Program-made: the position numbers and the translations under genes
From: Artocarpus heterophyllus
Taxonomy: Eukaryota > Streptophyta > Magnoliopsida > Rosales > Moraceae
Assembly (NCBI GenBank): GCA_025403435.1
Contig: CM046333.1
Coordinates: 13,231,770-13,295,769 of the forward strand
Direction of reading: 5' to 3'
Length of the DNA stretch: 64,000 bases
The notes under the pieces: generated by a model
The model's database searches: none
What the model saw: only the letters and a program-made list of their open reading frames with translations
Told to the model about the DNA's origin: nothing
Part shown: positions 12,661 to 25,705 of the stretch, piece after piece
How the letters are laid out: every line of letters starts with the position of its first letter
Numbering within the stretch: the first letter of the stretch is position 1

Positions 12661-15600
12661 CCTTCACGTGACTTGAATTTGCAGAAAATGAGTAAATGTT
12701 GGCATGAGAGGTGCGAATGCCAGTCTAACTAATAAAATAACCAGCGACGGATGATTGAGCTTCATTTACACATCCTATTCGTCTACAAAAGCCGTTTTAT
12801 GCAAATGTCTGGATCCGCGTGTTTTCATAGTTACTTTGTGCGAATTGTTATTAAAAAAAATGCTGTCATTCTACTAGATATACCACCATCGTACTACAAT
12901 ATTATTTGTCCGAGTTTAAACAGAGTAAAGAAATTTAATATTACATTGGGAGCACATATAATTCTGACATCATTCGATTAAAACAACTCAAGAAATCATA
13001 CTCCATAAGTATAAATTCAACGGTCAATTAAACGAGTGAAATTCTAGGCTGCCATTCCAAGCTGAAATTGGATTTCGAAGTTTCCTTTTTTATCCTGGTT
13101 CAGCGGCCTTAAACGGCATTTAACTAGTCGGTTGGAACCAATTAATTTCAAACAATTACGATAAAAAACAAAAAGTTATTATAATGTAAAGCTCTTATAT
13201 ACTACGGTTTTTAAATTAAAATTTTCAATTCTAACTAGTTTGCCAAACGATCTATTTAATATTTTGATCTATCGCTTGCACTGTATTATCATCTGCAAAA
13301 TTATACCTGATTACTGAAGGAACAGTTTGGAGGCCAAGAAAATCTGTCCGTGTTGTTTTGACCAGCAAATTTATATATTTGGAATCTTTCATTTTTTTCC
13401 TATGTCGGCATCAATACCAATAAATCTTTAACAAATATATAAAGTCATGAGAATAGGTGTGCTTCCACCTTTAAAAATGCCAAAACGTTGTTTCCCTTTA
13501 TTTTTCATTTTTTCTTTCTCTTTTCTCTCCTTTTCTTTTCTATTTTTGTAATTTTTTTCCATAAATATTTGTTTCTTCTCATTTTAGTTTTTTTCATACA
13601 TATTTATTTTTTCCTCCTTTTTTCTTACTTTTTTTTTTTTTTGTTAACATTCTTAAAAAAGCAGGCATCGATATATATATGTTGAGATGAGAGCCTTTTG
13701 CTTGCGGAGTATGGAGATGGTGGAGAGAAAGCACTTTCTGAACTAAAGCCATCAAAATCTCAATTATATATCACGTTAACATATTAAAGAAAAATTCGTG
13801 GAGTGATCCCATATTGAGCTCAACAATATTTGATTAGCTACTCACATAAACGGTTTTTTTTGGAAGAAATTAGTCCACTTTTGTAGATACATAGCATTTC
13901 TTATCTGAATGGCAGAATACGAGTGCACATAAGTTTCTGCACTATATTATCGTCTCTTTTCGATTGTAAAACATTACAGTTATGTACTCAAAAATGTGTC
14001 TGGGTTCGCTGTTATATATCTACATATACATATATATATATAAATATATATTTATATATTTACATATATAGATGATGTGGTGGGTATCATACTAGATGGT
14101 TATTATCGAAATGCATAATGGTACGGAATGCTTCTGAGTTGTTTCCAATTATGAGGCATTGTTTCAATTAGAGAGATCTAATCAAACATCATTAACTAAT
14201 AAATTAAAGCTCGAGTACTAATTACATCATACTGGCGGGGGATCGTTTCTAAATTTTCCAAATCTCAATAAACTATTCATGTTAACGTTTAATTTTAAAT
14301 TGATCTTTAATGCGATGTGAAATCAAAGAACGCCTCTACTAACCTTTGTCCATGAATATAATACAAGTGGTTATCCCCAGAAATAAACTATTTAACGAAC
14401 AGAGGATAACATAGGATTTAAATGACATCATATTTTTCCTTTCTGTACACTTGCCTTACTTTTATATCTAGGACATGGCTATAAGATTCCACTAGCATGG
14501 CCGAAGATTCTGTTGTGAATTGTAAAAAAATAATAAAAAAATAATAATAATGTTAAAATTTATTCTAAAATCAACTTAAATTCAAATGTTACACAAAGCA
14601 ACCCAAAATCCAACAAATCTAATCTAAATTTTGATAAAAATAAAAAAGCCAGAAGTCTCATCAAAATATAATGAATCTTTATTTAACCAAAAAAAAAAAA
14701 AAACACTTTCTTCAAATAAATCGTATATTTGGGGGTGCTTCTTCCATTCCCATCCCTGGCTCTGACTTGGAGACAAGAAGTCCTCATTGTAGTCCAAACC
14801 CCTGTTGATGTGAAACAATTATAAAAGTTCCCTTCCCAATTTCAATTATATTGATTTAGACGACAAAAGTCGTCTTCAATAACATTTTCCAGCCTCTAGA
14901 TCTCATTTATGCACAAAAGGTACTATTTCGTTGAGAAACGAACATACATATCTATATATACACGTTCCGTTTGGTATATAGATTTAAGTAAACATTTCAG
15001 TTTTTGTAAAAAAAAGAAAAAAAATACCGTATTAAAAATGTTTAAACTGCTGTTGAACTTACGAAACAAACAGGATAATAGTTTCGTCAATAAAACTATT
15101 GTCGGCAAAATTACCATTACTGATTCATAACCGTTGTAAATGGCCGAGGATGAAAACGTTCAGAATATTGTCTGACATTTCTATGGAATTAATATCCATA
15201 TTTTGAAATCTTGACATGGAAATGATTTTTCTTCTGTAATGTTCATAAAATATCCACGTATTTCCTCAATATCTGTGAATATTTTTCAAGATCCAGGATA
15301 TTTCCAAAAATATCCACAAAAAGTTCAAAAAAGCCAAAAAAAATTTCTTTTTTGCACAAAAGTAATTTTGTAGGACTTTTTTTAATTATTTAATATAATT
15401 CGACTAATACTTTAAACCCAAAAACAATAAAAAAGTATCGATTAAGACTTGTTAGTTTTTAAATAATTTTTACTTTTTTAAATAAGTAGTTTAGAACTTC
15501 GCATTTAAAATTTATGACTTTGGTAATAAAATTCATTTTTAATTTTCTTCTTTTTTTCTTCGAAAAATAAATTCATAGCTTCAATCTTTTTTTCAAATAA

Positions 15601-18600
15601 TATATTCATGAGATTTTTCATGTTTTATTCTACAAGGTTAAGTTTTACATAATTTAGAAATAGACCTAGTAAAACTTCTACTATTTAACTATTAGTATGA
15701 ATTATTGTTTTCGTGATATAATTACTTGTTTATATACCTTGTTTTCAATAAGTATATATAATAATATTAGAATCATAATGCTCATATTAGACCAAAAATG
15801 TACTATTTATGTTCTTAACTTCGTTTAAGTTAATAATATTTATTACTTTAGTATTTTGTAAAATTTTAAGAAAAAAATTTAACTTTTTTTAAGTTATCTG
15901 ATTATTTGTAAATTAAAACCTCGGCAACTCCATTGACTTCAATATTTATCATTTTATATGGCTTTATTTTGCGTAAAGAAATCAATTACTAATTCAAAAT
16001 CGACCGCATAATGCCTATCACGTAATTTGTTAGGGAAAGTTCTAGCCATCGTGTATTTCCTCGCATACATATCAAGAAAGAAAAAGTTTCGGATGCGGCT
16101 CCCACATTAAAGAAACAGCAAATGTTTCGTTTTCCCGAAACGTTCTGCTACGTGTCAATAAATTATTCGTCATTTGCTCCATGTGTCTCCATCGGATTTG
16201 CAAGCAAAAGAATTTTTACGTGGCTCGGTTCCACAGGATCACCCTATCAAGGGAATTCACACTCCGATTCACAAGGCTTGGCCTACCACGCATGCGTGAT
16301 ATTTTGTAATTTGATTTCTTGACTTGCTTAGATTTAATCGTGGCTGTCTGGCTGGAATAAGATTGACGCATTTGTTGGTTCAAAAACTATTATCCAGGTT
16401 CCTTTCTTATATTGTATGCATAGACACACGTCTCCTTCTGTGCTCAAAGTATGGAAGTTTCTTTCTAACTTCTCTAGCCAAAGCCATAAAACGTGGCAAA
16501 ATATTATATTGACTAATCATATCATATCATATATTTGCTATAGTTCTATTTACTGAAGCCATAATTTAAGAGGACTATGAAGATCTTGTGCCTTCTTCTA
16601 CTCGCTATTGTCTTTTCTTTTTTCTTTTTTTTTTTGAGCTTTTACTTTTTGCAATCTTTTAATTGTATTTGCACGCTTTGAAAAAAAAAGGTAATTCAAA
16701 TCTCACCATTTTTTTTTTTCTAATTTCAGCTTTGCCTCTGTCTCTGTAGAGCATATAACAATGTTCTCCTTCTGGTTTGTATTGTTAAAATTGACGATCA
16801 TCATGTTATATAATTAACGAGAATACGATGGAAGTGAGAAGGAAGCAGGAGGAGTAAATAGGCCACCTTTACCAAACTTAATTAGACCCGACAGACTTTA
16901 TTTACCTTTCTTTCTTTGTTTATTCTTGGCTTCTATACACTTTTGGTTTCTATACAGCTTGGAAAATGTGGCCTATTTACTCTTGGGATTCTGTTCATTT
17001 TTGGCTTGTGCTTTCTATTCCCGTGATTTCATTTTCTGATTGAAGCACTTCTTTCATTAGGGTTTAAGGTATCCTGGTCTCATGTTGGTCTTCAATTATT
17101 GAGGTGAGTCTTTGTTTACTTTTCTTTTATTTTCTCGGGCTTCTATGATATTTATTGCGTATATAAACAATCATTTTATTTTGTATCATTTGTAAGTTGA
17201 TGTGGAGATCAAATTGAAGTTGGCATCAAATCCGCTTCTCAAGGTATTTTCTGCTAATTAATATGGATTGATGATTGATGGTGCTACAGAAACAATTACC
17301 TAGATGTACAACTATGCATTAGTTTGATTCTGCTTGAAACTGTTACAGGAAATGTGCTTTTGATATCTGGGTGTGTTTTGAACCTGCAACTTTTATTGGA
17401 ATCAGCTACATTTTGATACCGTTACTATGGAAATAGACAAGGGTAATCTTGAAATGATAAGGTTTTGGACGTTTTAAGGCTTGATGGAAGTGTTTTGGAA
17501 TGGAAAAATGAAGTTTAGGAGTTGTTTAGAAGAGGAACAAAAGGTAGGTTAAGCATCAGGTCTAGGAAAAGTGTTTAGGAAATGAAAAAGGATAACTAGA
17601 TAGGTTTTTCGATGCCAATCCACCAAGATAAGTCTTAATCTCACCATTCAAGGAATCCACCAAAAGTTAAGAGAAAGAAAGGAATAATACAAAGGTCTTC
17701 TCTGAATTTCTTTTCAATCATCCAAAAGCTTCCTTCAAATTTGAAAATTACATATTAAAAAGCCAAAAGCTGAAACCAACTAATCAGCTCCGCAAATGGC
17801 CGTTACACACTTTAAGAAATACACCAATGGCACTAATTACCTCTTAACACACCAATGGTTAACTCCAAGATTTAGCAACAACAAATTGTTGTAACTCCAG
17901 AATTTACAACCTTGCAAACCAATAGCCACACACGTAAAACAAACATAACTACTCCTAAATTTAGCTAAGTAACTGCCACTTTAACTAGCTAATCCTCAAA
18001 CTATATTTGAGCCATAAAACACGCATTAAAACACTTGAAAAACTGAAAACATCACTATGGCAACCCTAAAAACGTTCCCAATAATAAACCACACTTTAAC
18101 ACACTTTAAATTACTTAAAACTCCAAAATAGCAGTCCAAAAAGGCCCTCAACAGCAATTGATTAACCAATAGCCTTCAATTCTGATTGAGACACATTGAA
18201 GACACACATTGGATCACTCCCATGCAGCCCATGTACATGCAAAGCACGTCCATCCTCATCACATTTCTTTGATTTAGTTGAGTTTCCTTAAATGTCGTGA
18301 GATTTTTTCTTCAGCACGTGTAACATTGAATTTTCCCCACATTGAATTGCTGTCAATTTTTATTTCTTTTAAAATTACTCAGTTTTTATTATGATTATTG
18401 TACGAAATTAAAAATGCATAGTTTGTTATCTTTACATGTGTATAATGCTATTGATGATTCTAAAAATGAAACACAAGTTAGGTGGCTTCTTGTGAACAAT
18501 CTCTAATGGGCCGTACCTGTTGAACTAGATGTTGCTGATCAATCTGTGGTGCTTGAGAATTCTCCCGGCTACAAACGATTTCAGTTTCACTTTATGGACT

Positions 18601-19790
18601 TTATTTATATTTTTGCACTTTCCGAAGTATAATCTTGCTACAAACATTTTAGTTACGTGAAAATGATGTTATGAATTATGCTATTGTGAATAAATACATC
18701 TAATGAATTATATATTACTTCTATTTGGATGCCATATGGTGAATTTTGTAGTATTTGGGTATGTATTATGGAACGAATGAAGGCAAGTTTGGACTGAATT
18801 TTATTTCAACAAGCTAAAGAGAGAATGAAAAACAAAAACGAAAAAAAAAGGAGGTAAATTTAAAAATTCAAGTTCAGAAAAAAAACGTGTGATTCTAAAA
18901 ATATTATATACTTAAATAATTTTTTGACTTGCTATGATCCTAAGTTTTATATAGGGCAATTTCGAAAACTACTTCAGGAGTTCATTTAATACACATAAAT
19001 TTTTCAGATTTTATAACAAAATACCCTTTTAATTTTTCTAAAATCGTTAAAACCGTCTCTTTCACCAGTCAAATTTTGAAACGTCAAGAATACTCTTAAT
19101 AATCAACGTTCAAGTATTATTCAAATATTAATTGTTCAAAAAATTAAACAAAAAAATTTGAAAAAAAAAAAAAACGAAAAACGATTCTCACCGCCTCAAT
19201 AAGCGAATTCACTCAACCAACCAAATGCACCTCTGCCAATAACCAATCTACTAGGACGTCTAATCTTACTTCTTGACCGAACGCATCTCCACCCATGGTC
19301 AATATGTAACGTCTAATCATACTTCTCGCATCTAGTTTTTAGTTTTAAAAGTTTAAATTTAATTATTTTAAAGAAGTTTCGTTAATTTATCTTTATAAAC
19401 CTATTTATAATTTTTTTTGAGTAGCTAATTTTTAAACAGTATAGAAATTCTTTTAAAAATATTTAAATATCCATCAATGAAGGTATTGTTAACATTTATC
19501 ACAATTTGATAGGTCAAAAGAATGCTTTAACTCTTTTAAAAGAATATTTTTTTATTACCTTAAACTTTTTGTAGTATTTTAAATAAACTCAATACTATGA
19601 ATCTTTCCCCAACAATTAGGAGGCATGATTTATTTGACTTTTGTAACTAGCCAAAACTGGAAATGATGTCAATTCCCCAAAAAAGAGAAATCAATGCAAC
19701 ACCAACAATTACGTTTTGAAAGAAACGGGAAAAGGCCAAAAACTTTTACAATTTGGCGGTTTGGCCCTCTTCTCTTGCCTCTCCCCCCAC
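12661..19790. other. long gene-free stretch between UGT copies
   Basis: No supported gene in about 7 kb. A family-B MITE fragment is at about 13140-13250 and TA-rich simple sequence at about 14020-14075. The segment 16.1-17.4 kb is slightly less AT-rich and looks like eroded transcript-like sequence, but no protein similarity was recognised. The final part is the promoter region of the UGT at 19949. Confidence 0.4.
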
Positions 19791-19797
19791 TATAAAA
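19791..19797 (+). promoter_or_regulatory. TATA box of UGT85-type gene 1
   Basis: The sequence tataaaa follows a C-rich stretch and lies about 158 bp upstream of the ATG at 19949. A leader of around 125 bases would then include the AC microsatellite. Confidence 0.65.
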
Positions 19798-19800
19798 CCG

Positions 19801-19801
<1 letters not shown>

Positions 19802-19836
<35 letters not shown>
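19802..19836 (+). repeat. (AC)n microsatellite in the predicted 5' leader
   Basis: About 17 AC dinucleotides lie between the TATA box and the start codon of the UGT gene, so the run should be transcribed. Length variation here would change the 5' UTR. Confidence 0.9.
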
Positions 19837-19837
<1 letters not shown>

Positions 19838-19948
19838 CTCCCTCCATAAGCACAAGCCATCTCACCGCCTCGTTTCCAAAGCCAAAAAACATAGCCATCC
19901 ATAGCCTGCCATTACTTATATTCTCCGCTTCCACATTTGCGATTAAAA

Positions 19949-21980
19949 ATGGGTACCCTTTCCATGCAAGAAAAGCCTCACGCAGTTTGCATACCTTTCC
20001 CAGCTCAGGGCCACATAAACCCCATGCTCAAACTCGCCAAGCTCCTCCATTTTAAGGGCTTCCACATCACCTTCGTCAACACAGAGTTCAACCACAAACG
20101 CCTCCTCAAGTCTCGTGGCCCTCACGCCCTCGATGGCCTTCCGTCGTTCCGCTTTGAAGCCATCCCCGACGGCCTCCCCCCCTCCGACGCCGATGCCACG
20201 CAGGACGTACCGTCTATCTGCGACTCCACGCCCAAGCACAGCCTTGTGCCCTTCAGAGACCTCCTTCTGAAGCTCAACTCCTCGCCGGACTTGCCTCCAG
20301 TCAGCTGCGTCGTCTCCGACGGCTCCATGAGCTTCACTCTCGACGCCGCCGAGGAGCTTGGCATCCTGGAGGTTCTTTTCTGGACGATGAGTGCATGTGG
20401 GTTTTTGGGATACCTCCACTACAGAGGACTCGTGGAAAAGGGGTATACGCCTTTTAAAGGTATGAAGTTTGTCATTTGTCATTAGTATTAATGAATCTAG
20501 TTACTGTCTTAATTACTTTATCTGATTTTTATGATTAATTATTTTTTAGTTTTGCGGCAACCCTTCTTGTCATGAGATGCATAAGTTAGTGCTGTTTTTG
20601 TGAAACTGATTTTTATGAGGATGTGACGGTTAAATGTATATTATATTAATATGCGGATTACATTAGATATATTTTGTGCACGAGTTTCAATTTTTTTTAA
20701 TCAAATTTATCTCTCTGATAAAAAATCAAACTTATCTCCAATCACCAATAATGGTTATAAGTTAGATTTAGTCTAGTGGATTGGGACAAATCTAAGTCTA
20801 CAAATTATTTTCCCTTATCATTTTATTTGTCTCGCGACGTAGTGCTTGACTCAGTGTCTGTATTTTCTACAAATTTTTTCTCACGTGCAAATACTTTTTT
20901 TTTCGCCTTTTCGTAAAAAAAAAAAAAAAAGAGTGCATTTTTTTGAAAGAAAAAAAAAAAGAAAATACATTGATTGATTATGTATCATTTCTTGGATTTC
21001 GCTCTGCAGATGAAAGTTACCTCACCAACGGGTATCTGGACACCGTGCTAGATTGGATTCCAGGCATGAAAGACATTCGTCTGAAGGACATCCCAACCTT
21101 CATCAGAACAACCGACCGAAACGACATCATGCTCAACTACGTCATCACCGAAACTGAGAGGACTCAAAAAGCTTCAGCAATCATCTTAAACACCTTTTAT
21201 GACCTCGAACGCGACGTCCTAAATGCAATAAAATCCATCCTAAAACCTCCCCTTTACACCGTCGGCCCTCTTCAGCTCCTCATCAACCAAATTCCCATAA
21301 ATGATCTCTCCAGATCCCTCGGATCAAACCTATGGAAAGAAGACCCCAAATGCCTCGAGTGGGTAGACTCTAAAGAACCCGGAAGCGTGGTTTACGTGAA
21401 TTTTGGAAGCATAACCGTCATGACATCGGAGCAGATGGTTGAGTTCGCCTGGGGACTCGCGAACAGTGAGAGGGAATTTCTGTGGGTGATAAGGCCGGAT
21501 CTCGTTGGTGGCGAGAGTGCCATTCTGCCTCTGGAATTCTTGGAGGAGACGAAGGAGAGAGGGTTCTTGACGAGCTGGTGTCCGCAGGAGCAGGTGCTGA
21601 GCCACCCGGCGGTGGGAGGGTTCTTGACACACAGCGGGTGGAACTCGACGATCGAGAGCATCTGCAGCGGGGTTCCGATGCTGTGCTGGCCGTTCTTCGC
21701 GGAGCAGCAGACCAACTGCCGGTTCAGCTGTGAAGAGTGGGGGATTGGGATGGAGATAGAGAGCGATGCAAAAAGAGAGGAGATAGAAAGGCTTGTGAGG
21801 GAGTTGATGGAGGGAGAAAAGGGGGGAGAGATGAAGAAGAGAGCGGAGGAGTGGAAGGAATTGGCGGATCAGGCAAGTAGCTCCGCCAGCAATGCTGACG
21901 CGGGCTCATCGTCTTTGTCGAGTTTTGGAAAGTTGGTTAACTTGCTATTAATGATGTCGAAGTCGTCATTGACTGGTTGA
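19949..21980 (+). CDS. UGT85-type UDP-glycosyltransferase (intact, two exons)
   Basis: Exon 1 is 19949-20459, the intron 20460-21009 (GT...AG, phase 1), exon 2 21010-21980; the product is 493 residues, usual for the family. Known family role: cytosolic transfer of a sugar, normally glucose from UDP-glucose, to small acceptors; UGT85 members act on iridoid aglycones, cyanohydrins, steviol or zeatin. Visible: [11 protein letters not shown] with catalytic His22, the partner Asp124 in [16 protein letters not shown] near 299, and the PSPG box W360-Q403 ending in FFAEQQ. Joining the exons restores the family sequence [12 protein letters not shown]. Oddity: the usual HCGWNS is HSGWNS (Ser379); the direct donor-binding His378, Trp381, Asn382, Ser383 and Glu386 remain. 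The C-terminal tail is Ser-rich and diverges from the commoner family ending. An in-frame TTG at 19937 is not a credible start; aaaATGGG at 19949 is. The acceptor cannot be predicted. Confidence 0.93.
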
Positions 21981-22111
21981 GTTTTGGAACCATTACCGCA
22001 TGACTTGGGATCAATCGTCCTTATCTTATAATCATAAAAGCCTTTTTAGTAATCTTTAGTTTACGTGGCTGTCTCTTTGTTGATAATTAATATATAATCA
22101 TAAAAGGCCTG

Positions 22112-22275
22112 TACTTTTTTAATAAAGTTAGTTAGAACTAATTTTTAGTTTAAAATATTATAATATATAAAAATTTTATATTGTAGTAATTTTTTATCTT
22201 TTATTGTAGTATATAAGCGCTTTATACTATTCTTTAATCAAAAAATTGGTTCTAACCAACTTTACCAAACACCCT
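22112..22275. mobile_element. MITE, family B, 3' of the UGT gene
   Basis: The inverted ends (left agttagttagaact; right ggttctaaccaactttacca followed by aacaccct) fold back on each other around an AT-rich core. It lies about 130 bp after the UGT stop codon. An aataaa at 22121-22126 sits at its left edge and could serve the gene as a poly(A) signal. Confidence 0.65.
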
Positions 22276-22328
22276 AATAATTTTTTTTAAAATGATTATT
22301 TAATGTTTTATTCGTTACCCGCTTTAAA

Positions 22329-22485
22329 GAGGTGTTTGACAGTTGTAGTTTGAATCGTTTTTTTAGTTATGAACAATGTAAAACTCTTACATGCTACAAT
22401 AATAATAAAAAAATCACTACAGTATAAAGCTCTCATTTGATAAAATAAAAACAGTTATAACTATCCTGCTAAATATTCTATAAAT
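22329..22485. mobile_element. second MITE of related type
   Basis: Starts aggtgtttgacagttgtag and ends with an inverted match near aacagttataactatcctgc. The core contains ctacagtataaagctctcat, as in family B. It sits about 55 bp from the preceding copy. Confidence 0.5.
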
Positions 22486-23120
22486 AACTTCTTGTATCCT
22501 AGATAGCAGACCGCATTGTGTATAAATTATGAATCTGGTTTAAGGGAATATAAAGTTTATGTTAGGTTTAAAAGAAGTGAAGCATACATATCGTATTGTG
22601 ACAAATAACTAAAAATTAGCCGCGTTGCCGAATGAATTGACAATCTCGTGAGAAAGTTTTATCTTCAACGGCACATAATTAGCCTGGACTATGACAAGAT
22701 TATTCGAATATTATTTACAAGATATAAAAATGTCGGTATAAACTTATTGCTGAAGTAAATATAGACATAATCTATCAATAAAATTACATCTGGCTTTATA
22801 TAAAGATGAAGAATTTGAATATCTCTACCTCAAGTTCAATGTTCAAAAACTTTGATGAATGTTAGTTACAAATTGGTAAGGGGAAAGTTAATTGGAAACT
22901 AGACGGAAAAATATTAAACAAATAACTTATTTTTGACTGTCTTTTAAATAAATGGTTCGACTTTTTAAAATTTAAACGTATTTTGATTCTCACAACAGGC
23001 TATAATGCGAAATTTATACTATTAAAAAGTCGACTGAGAAAAGTTATGTAACATATTTTGCAAGTCAAAACATCCTCATTTTTTCCATATACTTGCAAGA
23101 CAATTTAAATACATTTTTAA
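22486..23120. other. intergenic, nothing recognised
   Basis: AT-rich DNA between the MITE pair and the inverted-repeat segment. No gene or element end was seen. Confidence 0.4.
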
Positions 23121-23282
23121 TTGACATTTCGGTGGTTGTCTCTCAATAAGTCCTTGTCATTCTGCAAAATTGTCCTTCGTGCTATCAATTCGCGCGATTC
23201 CCTATCATCGGGGGAGTTGAAAGTTGACCCATTGTTCCCCTTCAATTTCATATCACAACTTGGCCTAGTCGACTCAACGAAT
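23121..23282 (+). repeat. left arm of a long imperfect inverted repeat
   Basis: The reverse complement of this block matches 25368-25530 in the same order (aggccaagttg, tgatagggaa, gatagcac, aggacaattttgca, gacaaggacttattg). The arms are about 160 bp and roughly 2.1 kb apart, so the pair bounds a possible transposon or an inverted duplication. Confidence 0.7.
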
Positions 23283-25367
23283 TCTTATGATAGTACATCA
23301 TTGATGAAAACTGGTATATCATTGATGTAATGCATCAATCTTTAATTATTATTTATCATTAATAAATTAGTTTATTATTAAGTAAATAAACCGTTAATTT
23401 AACCAATGATAAACTATAAATTAATACATTATTGATGTATTGCAATATATCAACGATATATAAATTAGCATTAGTATATTATTGATGTAATTCAGTACAT
23501 TATTGATGCACAAAAACAATCATTTTTTTAAGTTTTGAAAACTTTGACTATTTACTTTAAAAATAATAAAAAAAACTTAAAAAGGGATATCATTTACCTC
23601 AAATCTCAAAAAAAAATTGATTATCGAACATGAGTTGCACAAAGTTTCTAAATAAAATAGTTTATCTACCAAAAATAGCCGTGTGAAAATTTGATATATA
23701 TAAGTTTATATATCCTAATTATTGAGAAGAAAACAACAATATTCCTACAAAGTCAAACTTGACTAGAAGAAAACAAAAACTGTATATTAGATTTATATTT
23801 AATTTAAAAAGAAAGAAAGAAAAAAAGACTGGTCTAGAGCTTCGATGACAAGTCTGAATTTTGAGAAACTATTGTATGTTGTTGCAGATGAAATTAGATT
23901 ATATTCAGCACAATGTTCCGTAATTTGTCTGTCAATTACTGATAGAAAAATCCTATCAATCGTCGATCACTGATAATCACCACATGACTTGCATAAATGC
24001 ACGACTTCTGTTTGTGAGACTTTTAAGTGAGACTATTCCAAATTTATTGTCTATATTTTTGTTATTTCTTTTTTTTTTTTTGGTACCTCCAACTTAAGCA
24101 TTGAAAATGACAATTCATCAAAATTGTATACCAGTTCGTAGATGATATGGGTCAGTTCAGCTAGTATTTATCGACGGCATCAATAATTTACTGGTGGGTA
24201 AAGAATAAAATTTCAAACAACAAGAAAAATAAAGGAAAACCTTCTATAGCCCGACGGGTTTTGTGTCTGGCAGGGCAATAATCCCGTTAGGTTTTTTTTT
24301 TAGTATTGCTAAGGTAAATTATGCATTTATCAAAACTATTGTTAGGTTTTTTGATTGCATAATTGGCATGTACTTATAAAAAAAAAACAAATTAAAAAAA
24401 TGTCAAAATTGATAAGATTCTAAAAGCATGGAGAAGATATTTGTCAAAAAAGGATAAGAATTTGAAGATTCAAACCTTGAAACAAAAAAAGCAGAATTTA
24501 TCTCTTATCTAGAAGATATGTTTTTTAAATGTTTTTTTAAAATATCTTTTGGTTTTTCAAACTTTTTCCTAAACGATTTTTTTTAATAATATGATAAGCT
24601 TTTTCCAAAAAACGATTTTGATCAAGAATTTGATTTGCTAACTTTTTCCTACGGATTAGGTTATATCACATTTCAAAGTTTGATATAAATCAAACTCAAA
24701 AGGCACACGTACACTTTTCTACATATATATATATATATAAGTTAATGGTGGTTTGTGGTTTGCTCAAAAAGTGAGAGAAAAATAGTTTTTCAAGTTTGGG
24801 TTTAAAGCTTTATTTTTCTGTGAAAATCTAAGTTGCAAAAATAGTTTTTGTGCGTAAATTTTCAAGCAGCTTAAATATTTGGTCTAAGGTTCTTGGTTAA
24901 ACTTGGGAAAAATATTTTCTAGGTGTATGATATCTTTTTACTATATCTTCAGGAAAAGGTGCTTCGTTCTTTGGGGGAAGAATTTACAATCTTCAGGAGA
25001 AGGTTTTATGCTATTGACGGGAGTCACTTGCAGTGGAGATCAAAGTTAAGTGGTTCTCGCTAAACAAAGCCAAAAGAAGTACAGCAACATAGGCCTCAAT
25101 TACTAAGAGGGAATCTTAATTTGAATAAATCCAATTGGTACTTATAAACAGGTTTCCTTAATAGATTGTTTAACATCTAGACGTGGCCCAATAGACGTAG
25201 GTTTTATAACCAAATTATGTTAAAATTTGCTCTATACATGAGTAATTTTTAACTAATTAGACTTAACTATAAGTTTGGTAATTTGGTAAAAAAAAAGATC
25301 TTTCAATTATTGGCAAGGAATATCAATTCTTCAAAATAAGACGCTGACCACATTTTCATTGGCGCTA
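23283..25367. other. AT-rich interior between inverted-repeat arms
   Basis: No ORF with transposase similarity was found, so if the arms are element ends this is a non-autonomous element. Low-complexity runs and a TA microsatellite near 24725 are present. Confidence 0.4.
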
Positions 25368-25530
25368 CTAGGCCAAGTTGTTATATGAAATTTAAGAGGA
25401 ACAATAGCTCTCTCAATTCCCCCAATGATAGGGAATGGAACGGCGCAGATTGATAGCACTAAGGACAATTTTGCAAAAATGACAAGGACTTATTGTGAGA
25501 CGTCCAAGTTGCAACCAAGACATTTATGTT
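25368..25530 (-). repeat. right arm of a long imperfect inverted repeat
   Basis: Inverted counterpart of 23121-23282. Its outer end runs into the tandem repeat that starts at 25475. Confidence 0.7.
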
Positions 25531-25705
25531 GTCTTGATATTATTAGAGAAAAATGACAAGTACTTATTGAGAGACAACCGTCGAAGTTTCAACGAAGATA
25601 TTTATATTGTCTTGATATTATTGGAGAAAAATGACAAGGACTTATTGAGAGATAACTATCGAAATTTCAACCAAGATATTTTATATTGTCTTGCAATTAT
25701 TAGAG
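25475..25705 (+). repeat. imperfect tandem repeat, three units of 74-79 bp
   Basis: Units start with aaaaatgacaag at 25475, 25549 and 25627, with a fourth partial start at 25706. Each contains a cttattg(t)gagaga block and an attgtcttgatattatt-type block. The open frame through it (repeating a LLEKNDK-like string) is a by-product of the repeat, not a gene. Confidence 0.8.

Noticed and set aside
19943..20482. Long minus-strand ORF across UGT exon 1
   Set aside because: It is the antisense shadow of a GC-rich coding exon and shows no protein similarity. The same applies to 21330-21909, 33628-33924, 35551-35920 and the plus-strand ORFs over the minus-strand pseudogenes.
20943..21009. Upstream extension of the exon-2 ORF
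   Set aside because: It lies in the intron; the acceptor at 21008-21009 restores the conserved junction.
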